The notes beneath the pieces were generated by a model. It had not been told where the DNA came from. It saw only the letters and a list, made by a program, of their open reading frames with translations, and did not search any database. Positions 58,592 to 64,000 of a stretch of DNA of 64,000 bases are shown piece after piece. Each line of letters begins with the position of its first letter. Position 1 is the first letter of the stretch. Source of the DNA: an uncultured Rubripirellula sp. (lineage in GTDB: Bacteria; Planctomycetota; Planctomycetia; Pirellulales; Pirellulaceae); assembly GCA_938075415.1 (NCBI GenBank), contig CALJHC010000003.1, positions 310,001 through 374,000 of the forward strand, in the 5' to 3' direction. The position numbers and the translations under genes are program-made.

Positions 58592-58863
58592 CACCAAGAG
58601 CGTGATCGCTGGTTGCCCACAAGACAGATTGGCTTTATCAATCACGTGAGCATCAACCATCAGCGAAGGGAAGCCGCCTTAACTCCTCACACAGCAACTG
58701 GGTAATTGCAAACAGAGTTTTCAAGGCGACTGACTATCTCCGCAAATTCTGTCACCAAAATCCATCTATGACCAAGCCCGCCAGCTTTTCAGTACAACGG
58801 GGACAAGCGATCGCTTAGAACCATCCAGACTTTGCACAGGTCACAGCGATTCTTCAACGAAAA
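58592..58863. other. Intergenic, 0.27 kb
   Basis: Region between the convergent pyrC' and UnbV genes. No hairpin with a T run or gene is seen. Confidence 0.35.
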
Positions 58864-60735
58864 TTAGTTCTCAATGAGGGACGTACCATCACCCTGGGTA
58901 AGGACGTAGGTGTGATTGGATGGACCGCTTTGGAAATTCTCTTGCTTTCCTCCCGGCCAAGTTACCGTGACGTCGTAAGTCTCAGATTCGTCGCTACCAA
59001 GGCCAAATGTCACCACTCGTTCACATTGACTGAGGTAACTTTTCGTGGGCATCAAGGTTCGAACCATTTTTTGACCACCCACTTCAATCTCAATCATTGC
59101 CCCAATTGCATCTCGATTACAGGTCTTTCCAATCAGTTTCAATCGTAACCAGCGGTTTCCCAAAGACTGGTCGTTCCTGAAAATCTTGGGTGATCCGTTG
59201 CTAACGGAAAGGACAACATCCTCATCACCGTCCCCATCAAAATCGCCATAAGCGACTCCACGACCCACAATTGGCTTCATGAAATCCTCCCCGACACTTT
59301 CGCTTCCCACTGCCACTAATTCGCTCGACGCATCTCGCCCGGCATTCCAGAACAACTGGGGTGATTGAGCATATTGCTGCGACTGCTGAGTTTTGGAAAT
59401 CTCTTCCTCCAGATGACCATTCGCTCCGAGGACATCAAGGCGTCCATCAAGATCGATATCAAAAAAGAAAAGCCCGAAGGTAAGGCCTTGCCGTGTTGGC
59501 GGCCCGAAACCAGTGGCCATCGCCGCGTCAACGAACTGCCTTCGACCCTTTTTCGTCATGTACAGTGCGCTGGATTCGTTAGCGAAGTTACCAATACCAA
59601 TGGCCAGGGTTTGAGTGTCCCGAAACATTGCGGCATCAATTCCCATTGCTCCGCGAGCATTTCCGGACCGATCGAAAGCAATTCCCACAAGCCTACCAAC
59701 CTCGGAATATGTGCCGTCACGATTATTTTCGAATAAGAAATTCCGGACCGTATCGTTCGCTACCACCAAGTCAATCCATCCATCTTGATTGACATCGACC
59801 GGCGCAAGCCCCATGGCTTTTCCCAAGGGCACATCGGTTGTCTCATTGCGAACCTGTATACCCGCCGATTGAGAGACATCTTCAAATTTACCATCGCCCA
59901 GATTTCGGTACAAAAGCGAAAAGGAACCGGCAAAAGCTTTCGGCGGACCGTACGCGCGAGACTCACCATCAAGAGTAAAGTTCTGACTAAGATCATCGTC
60001 TTTACTCCATTTCACGTAATTACAGACAAACAAGTCCAACAACCCGTCATTGTCAAAATCCAAAAATCCGCAGCTTGTTCCCCACAGATCGTCGCTTCCC
60101 GCGACACCCGCCTGATCAGTGATATCGACGAACTTGGAATCATCGTTCCGGTAGAGATGATTTCCACCTACCGCTGAAACATAAAGGTCACTGTCGCCAT
60201 CGTTATCAAAATCTCCAACTGCCACCCCCATGCCGTAAAAACTTTGATCGAAACCAGCCTCAATCGAGACGTCCGTGAATTGGAGAGTCCCGTCACCTTT
60301 GTAGAGCTTACAGGGTGATGCCACTCCTTCCCTCAAGTCCCAATCCCAGCGGCAAGAATTGACGAAGAAAAGATCCAAGTGCCCATCTTGGTCGTAATCC
60401 AGAACTGCGATGCCGCTTCCCATCGTTTCGGGCAACAATTTCTCTCCGTACTTACCCGATTCATGTGAGAAGCGTATTCCGCTTGCTTTGGTCACATCGG
60501 CCAGCGGCAAAGAAGGTGGGGGCTGCTCATTAACTTCGCGGATTTCCGGTAGTTTCACCTCAACTTCGGTCGAAGCCTGCTCCTCTTGGCGAACCACGAG
60601 ATACAGCAGAATCAGAATGACCGGGAACGCAAGAATCACAAAAACGAGCAGGGAAGCTCGCAAAGCTGAACCGATGACCGCGTCATTTTCCACATCCTGA
60701 TCATCGTTCTCAATCTCAGATTTTTCGTCAGCCAT
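58864..60735 (-). CDS. FG-GAP/ASPIC-UnbV repeat protein (CRTAC1-like)
   Basis: A 623-residue protein with one N-terminal membrane helix (about 28-50, SLLVFVILAFPVILILLYLVV). A beta-propeller of FG-GAP-like units with calcium-type loops follows: DYDQDGHLDLFFVN, DFDNDGDSDLYVS, DFDNDGLLDLFVC, DVNQDGWIDLVVA, DIDLDGRLDVLGA and DFDGDGDEDVVLS. The C-terminal ASPIC/UnbV domain (about 515-610) is NRWLRLKLIGKTCNRDAIGA through TVTWPGGKQENF. ATG start. Its ATG overlaps the TGA stop of the upstream cytochrome gene (TGATG), a strong sign of coupled translation and joint function. It faces outside as a membrane-anchored adhesion or scaffold protein. Confidence 0.93.
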   Translation of the reverse strand: MADEKSEIENDDQDVENDAVIGSALRASLLVFVILAFPVILILLYLVVRQEEQASTEVEVKLPEIREVNEQPPPSLPLADVTKASGIRFSHESGKYGEKLLPETMGSGIAVLDYDQDGHLDLFFVNSCRWDWDLREGVASPCKLYKGDGTLQFTDVSIEAGFDQSFYGMGVAVGDFDNDGDSDLYVSAVGGNHLYRNDDSKFVDITDQAGVAGSDDLWGTSCGFLDFDNDGLLDLFVCNYVKWSKDDDLSQNFTLDGESRAYGPPKAFAGSFSLLYRNLGDGKFEDVSQSAGIQVRNETTDVPLGKAMGLAPVDVNQDGWIDLVVANDTVRNFLFENNRDGTYSEVGRLVGIAFDRSGNARGAMGIDAAMFRDTQTLAIGIGNFANESSALYMTKKGRRQFVDAAMATGFGPPTRQGLTFGLFFFDIDLDGRLDVLGANGHLEEEISKTQQSQQYAQSPQLFWNAGRDASSELVAVGSESVGEDFMKPIVGRGVAYGDFDGDGDEDVVLSVSNGSPKIFRNDQSLGNRWLRLKLIGKTCNRDAIGAMIEIEVGGQKMVRTLMPTKSYLSQCERVVTFGLGSDESETYDVTVTWPGGKQENFQSGPSNHTYVLTQGDGTSLIEN

Positions 60736-63608
60736 CAGGGTTTTTTACTCGACTGTGGGGAAGCGTCTTGGTCGTCCTCTCGCTCCAAATCATAGATTAC
60801 CAGGGACTCAGCCGCATGGTTCGCCGCGGGATATCGGCGGCGGGCGGAGGGAACAGCCACTTCCACTGCATTGTCGTCCGGTTTGTAGCGAGCGTGCAGG
60901 CGTCGATGCTTCGATTCCATCTCCTCATTCCCGAGCAAGGAATGAATTTCAACTAGGTTTGCATGGGCCGTGACGTTCTCGGAATCAGACTCCAGAACTT
61001 GCTCAAATTCGAGCAGTGCCTCGCTTAAGTATTCTCGATACTGGGTATCGTCGCCCTGGATGTCTGCTTGCTGCGCAAGATCGAGCAGCGTCAAACCCAG
61101 TTCATTGCGAACGACGTAATCAAGTGAAAAGTCAAAACCTCGATCGGGTACTTTTGTTTGCAAAACCGCTGCGAACGAATCGGCAGCTTCTCGCAAGTTA
61201 CCCTGCTGGCGGTTCACCATCCCACTCAACCAACTGTGAGTCCAAGTTGGTGGCGGTGGATCCATCTCCGCCGCTCTTTGAAGGGACTCCGTTGCAGAAT
61301 CGAGATCACCCTCCTTGAATTGAACACGAGCGAGATTCAAAGGTCCATCGAATCGCCCCAAGAGCTCGACCTCGTGAAATGCTTCCGCAGCCTGCTTTAA
61401 TTCGGCCTTGCCTTTAAGCAGCAAACCAATGCCGTAATCATTCCAACGCTGCCATTCCGGTGGGGAACTGGCGATGTCATCCAGTCTCGAATCTGCTGCT
61501 TCAGAACTCTCTTCGATCACAAGCTCAATTTTATCACTCGCGATTTCAACGATCGGTAAATCGTTAGGATCGCCGGGGCTGCCGAGATCAAGAGGATCCA
61601 CCGCAGGGTCTCGGTCACGTCGAATGTAATCCAAATACTCCGTATCAAACTTACGGTACAGCAGCCTGGCGGTAACGACGATCGGCTGTTTTGATTCTGT
61701 TGGAACCGTCAATCGATAATGAATTGACTGCCCAGCACCGGGCGGGATCTGATGGCTGTATAGAGGAGTGAAAATATCCTGCGCATTCCTTCGGTTGATT
61801 CGTTTTCCATCCTGATCAAGCATGAACGTGTTCACAAAATGTGACCATGGATCCACTCGTTCGCGTTCGTCCCTGTGGCCACTGGTTCCGAGAATTCGAT
61901 CTCCCTGCTTGGCGGTTAACTCGACCCAGATCTGATTTGAATCGGTTGTTCCCTGAGTGAAGTGGTGGCCGAGTGTCATCGTTCGAAGAACGGTCTCGAT
62001 CAGATAGCTTTCGCCTTGCTCGACCTTTACCTGATCATCAAGTAAGGGCTGCAAATCACCATCAATGGATCCACCGCGACGCAAACCAAATAGATCGACT
62101 CGTAATGTTCCGCGTAGATAATCTCGGTGGCGGTCTACACTGGCCTGATCACCCATCCAGTGAGCAATCGCAGTATTTGCACTCGGAAATGCATGGGAAT
62201 GAACACCAAGTTCACCCAGTTTCTCCATGTAACGAGATCCCAGATCACTGCTCGCAACAGACGGCATATGGCATTCATTGCAGTTGTGTTGAGCTTTCTC
62301 GGGATAATAAAAACTGCGAGCGCCGTGGCCAGAGACACCACTCAAAAGATAACTGTCATAATGATTCTGCCCACGCAAGAAATCCTTGTATTCAGTCACT
62401 TCCTTCGGCAGGGATACCTTGTGACAGGTCGAACAGAACTCAGCAGTTTTGTGAAAAGGCTTCAGCATTTCGTGCTTGTGAAAAGACGGTTTGGCCTTCA
62501 CCATCAGGGAGTTGAGCTGTGACAGGAGTGGGTTGTCACTGTAAGCGAACGGGTAATGCTTAGGTTCATCAATTGTGTAATCCGCATTGCCAACATGGCT
62601 ATCCACTGATTGGATTGAATGGCAAACCGAGCAACTGATGCCAGCATGGGCCGTGGGATCATTCACGTCATCGTAATTTGGGTCATCAAAGCGACCAGAG
62701 AAGAAGGGAACGGGATCGTGGCAACCTGCGCACCATCGCGATGCCTGGACACTACCTGACCTCTCCTTGGCGACGTCACGTGTTTCTCGAACAGACGCTC
62801 GGTAAGCAGGATTGTTGAAACTGCTTAACTTGTGGGCACTGTGGATTGCTGAATCATAAATGTCAGCGTGACACTTCAAACAATAATCGTCATTCATCAA
62901 CGTTTCTGCCGCGATGAATTTCCCACTCGCGGTCTTCGCCAGTGACGGTTCAAAGTATCGAGCGCCGTCTTTGGGACCCTCCTCGCCGCTGCGAGAAGGA
63001 TCAGATGCCTGAAAACCAACCATCAGGGCTACAAAGCAAGCAATGGCAACACCCACTTTGCGACCGATGTGCCACTTGATCCGCGGTCCCACCAAACGAT
63101 GAAGCCAATACAACCAGACGGCGGCAAGTGGTGCCAGTAAGTGCATCCAGTAAAATAAACGTCGCGTGTTTGGATTCACCACTGCAAAAGAACCCACTCG
63201 CATCAGCAGTATGCCGCTGATCAAAATCAATAAGGCAATGCCCAGCAGAGCGTAACCAATTTTCACCGCTCTTCGGTTGCGGCGGTTTCGACTTCGCCAC
63301 ATATGAAGGAAACCAAATCCAACCACCGGACCGACTAATAACAAGCCCAAACCAAGATGGGCCAAGAACATCAGTTGGTAAAAATGCGTCTCCAAAACCA
63401 TGCCGGAAAAGTGTTGCAACCACGTCACACCTGTCAGGTACAGACCATTGGCTGACAAAACACCAAACAAAGTCAGAACCACGTAGAGCACGATTCGCAA
63501 CCTTGGCGTCACAGGGCGAATCGGAGCTTTCTTCGATTTCTTTCCAACTTGCTCCGCAGCATCACTAGTTTGAGGAGGCACAGATCCCATCGGTGTAAGG
63601 AACCACAT
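60735..63608 (-). CDS. Membrane pentahaem cytochrome c with TPR domain
   Basis: A 957-residue protein. About five membrane helices (38-60, 76-103, 115-136, 150-173, 183-200) lie first, with His residues in positions that could hold b-haem (HLGLGLLLVG, YWMHLLAPLAAVWLYWLHRL). An exported domain then has five CxxCH sites: CLKCH (243-247), CAGCH (293-297), CSVCH (326-330), CSTCH (392-396) and CNECH (443-447), the spacing of cytochrome c554/multihaem proteins. From about 700 the chain is TPR-like. The order suggests quinol-to-c-haem transfer across the membrane and a protein dock. ATG start. The UnbV gene follows with a 1-bp overlap. Confidence 0.92.
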   Translation of the reverse strand: MWFLTPMGSVPPQTSDAAEQVGKKSKKAPIRPVTPRLRIVLYVVLTLFGVLSANGLYLTGVTWLQHFSGMVLETHFYQLMFLAHLGLGLLLVGPVVGFGFLHMWRSRNRRNRRAVKIGYALLGIALLILISGILLMRVGSFAVVNPNTRRLFYWMHLLAPLAAVWLYWLHRLVGPRIKWHIGRKVGVAIACFVALMVGFQASDPSRSGEEGPKDGARYFEPSLAKTASGKFIAAETLMNDDYCLKCHADIYDSAIHSAHKLSSFNNPAYRASVRETRDVAKERSGSVQASRWCAGCHDPVPFFSGRFDDPNYDDVNDPTAHAGISCSVCHSIQSVDSHVGNADYTIDEPKHYPFAYSDNPLLSQLNSLMVKAKPSFHKHEMLKPFHKTAEFCSTCHKVSLPKEVTEYKDFLRGQNHYDSYLLSGVSGHGARSFYYPEKAQHNCNECHMPSVASSDLGSRYMEKLGELGVHSHAFPSANTAIAHWMGDQASVDRHRDYLRGTLRVDLFGLRRGGSIDGDLQPLLDDQVKVEQGESYLIETVLRTMTLGHHFTQGTTDSNQIWVELTAKQGDRILGTSGHRDERERVDPWSHFVNTFMLDQDGKRINRRNAQDIFTPLYSHQIPPGAGQSIHYRLTVPTESKQPIVVTARLLYRKFDTEYLDYIRRDRDPAVDPLDLGSPGDPNDLPIVEIASDKIELVIEESSEAADSRLDDIASSPPEWQRWNDYGIGLLLKGKAELKQAAEAFHEVELLGRFDGPLNLARVQFKEGDLDSATESLQRAAEMDPPPPTWTHSWLSGMVNRQQGNLREAADSFAAVLQTKVPDRGFDFSLDYVVRNELGLTLLDLAQQADIQGDDTQYREYLSEALLEFEQVLESDSENVTAHANLVEIHSLLGNEEMESKHRRLHARYKPDDNAVEVAVPSARRRYPAANHAAESLVIYDLEREDDQDASPQSSKKP

Positions 63609-64000
63609 TGTTCAGAGGAGAAAAAAACGAACTCCGTCGGCGAGACTCGGTCTAGTTGAAGTTAGACCAATCGGACGATTCAACGACCGTTGCCACAAAA
63701 GTAACCAAGAGTTTGGACGAGACAAAACAACGATGGGTTCGAAAGAATCAGCATCGCCAGGGGGAGAACCGCCGAAATAGGAGATCAACAACAACCAGCG
63801 ACGCAGGAAACGGCATCGACCGAGGTGGCCTGCGACCCCGGCCTGCGACCCCCATGTGTTCTTGCGACATCTGCATGCTCAGGTCAGAAATCGGTTTCTA
63901 ACGCTCAGCTCGATACCAAAAGGAGCGAAATGACTGAGATCTGAGTAGATGAGGCTGGTTTAACTGCGTAACGTTCTGCCCCTGAACCCGATCACCCTCT
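63609..64000. other. Intergenic, 0.39 kb, to right edge
   Basis: Upstream region of the cytochrome gene. It contains a small hairpin GGTCTA/TAGACC (63648-63667) and the 13-bp tandem duplication at 63827-63852. Minus frame 63612-63794 and plus frame 63656-63901 are not supported as genes. Confidence 0.4.
63827..63852. repeat. Tandem duplication, 2 x 13 bp
   Basis: Two adjacent perfect copies of GGCCTGCGACCCC. Confidence 0.9.

Overview
The window looks like chromosomal DNA of a Planctomycete, most likely a Pirellulales-type (Rhodopirellula-like) marine bacterium. The case rests on gene content. It holds a DUF1501 protein paired with a PSCyt1/DUF1549/DUF1553 cytochrome, multihaem cytochrome/TPR and ASPIC/UnbV proteins, a DUF3500 protein, methanopterin-type genes (beta-RFAP synthase, DUF447) in a bacterium, an interrupted ribosomal alpha operon with an enlarged L17, and an anti-sigma protein joined to a DUF1559-like pseudopilin domain. 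Genes are spaced loosely, and many intergenic stretches hold short perfect tandem duplications. I see no IS element, prophage, CRISPR array, rRNA or tRNA. Assignment below order level is not possible from this sequence alone.

Layout. 0.2-7.2 kb: secreted catabolic proteins on the minus strand (DUF1501, PSCyt1-type cytochrome, PhoD-like phosphoesterase). 7.5-28 kb: a housekeeping mixture comprising an FHA protein, RlmI-type rRNA methyltransferase, FdxA ferredoxin, HNH nuclease, DUF456, a long membrane protein with a charged tail, UvrB, a ComEA-like protein, NadC, a YugP-type metallopeptidase, an M28/PDZ peptidase with beta-propeller repeats, and DUF3500. 26.5-32 kb (plus strand): methyltransferase, thyA, folA, then rpsM-rpsK-rpoA-rplQ with rpsD absent. 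32-38.5 kb: solute-binding-like lipoprotein, xylulokinase, ThuA, and an ECF sigma/anti-sigma pair. 38.8-40.5 kb: an NCS2-like permease.

40.5-52.1 kb is the most unusual block. On the minus strand two secreted TPR proteins precede ExbB/TolQ, ExbD and ExbD. These lead with almost no spacing into pabA, DUF447 and beta-RFAP synthase. The last six genes are abutting or overlapping, so a motor-type membrane complex and the early steps of methanopterin-type cofactor synthesis appear to share one transcript. Divergently, two membrane-anchored proteins of a family I do not recognise share a C-terminal module. I propose the Exb/TPR/two-module set as a candidate envelope system.

52.3-64 kb: malate dehydrogenase, an alpha/beta-hydrolase that seems to have lost part of its triad, a single-domain response regulator with DUF423, pyrB followed by a dihydroorotase homologue lacking its metal ligands, and a coupled pair of a membrane pentahaem cytochrome with TPRs and an FG-GAP/UnbV protein.
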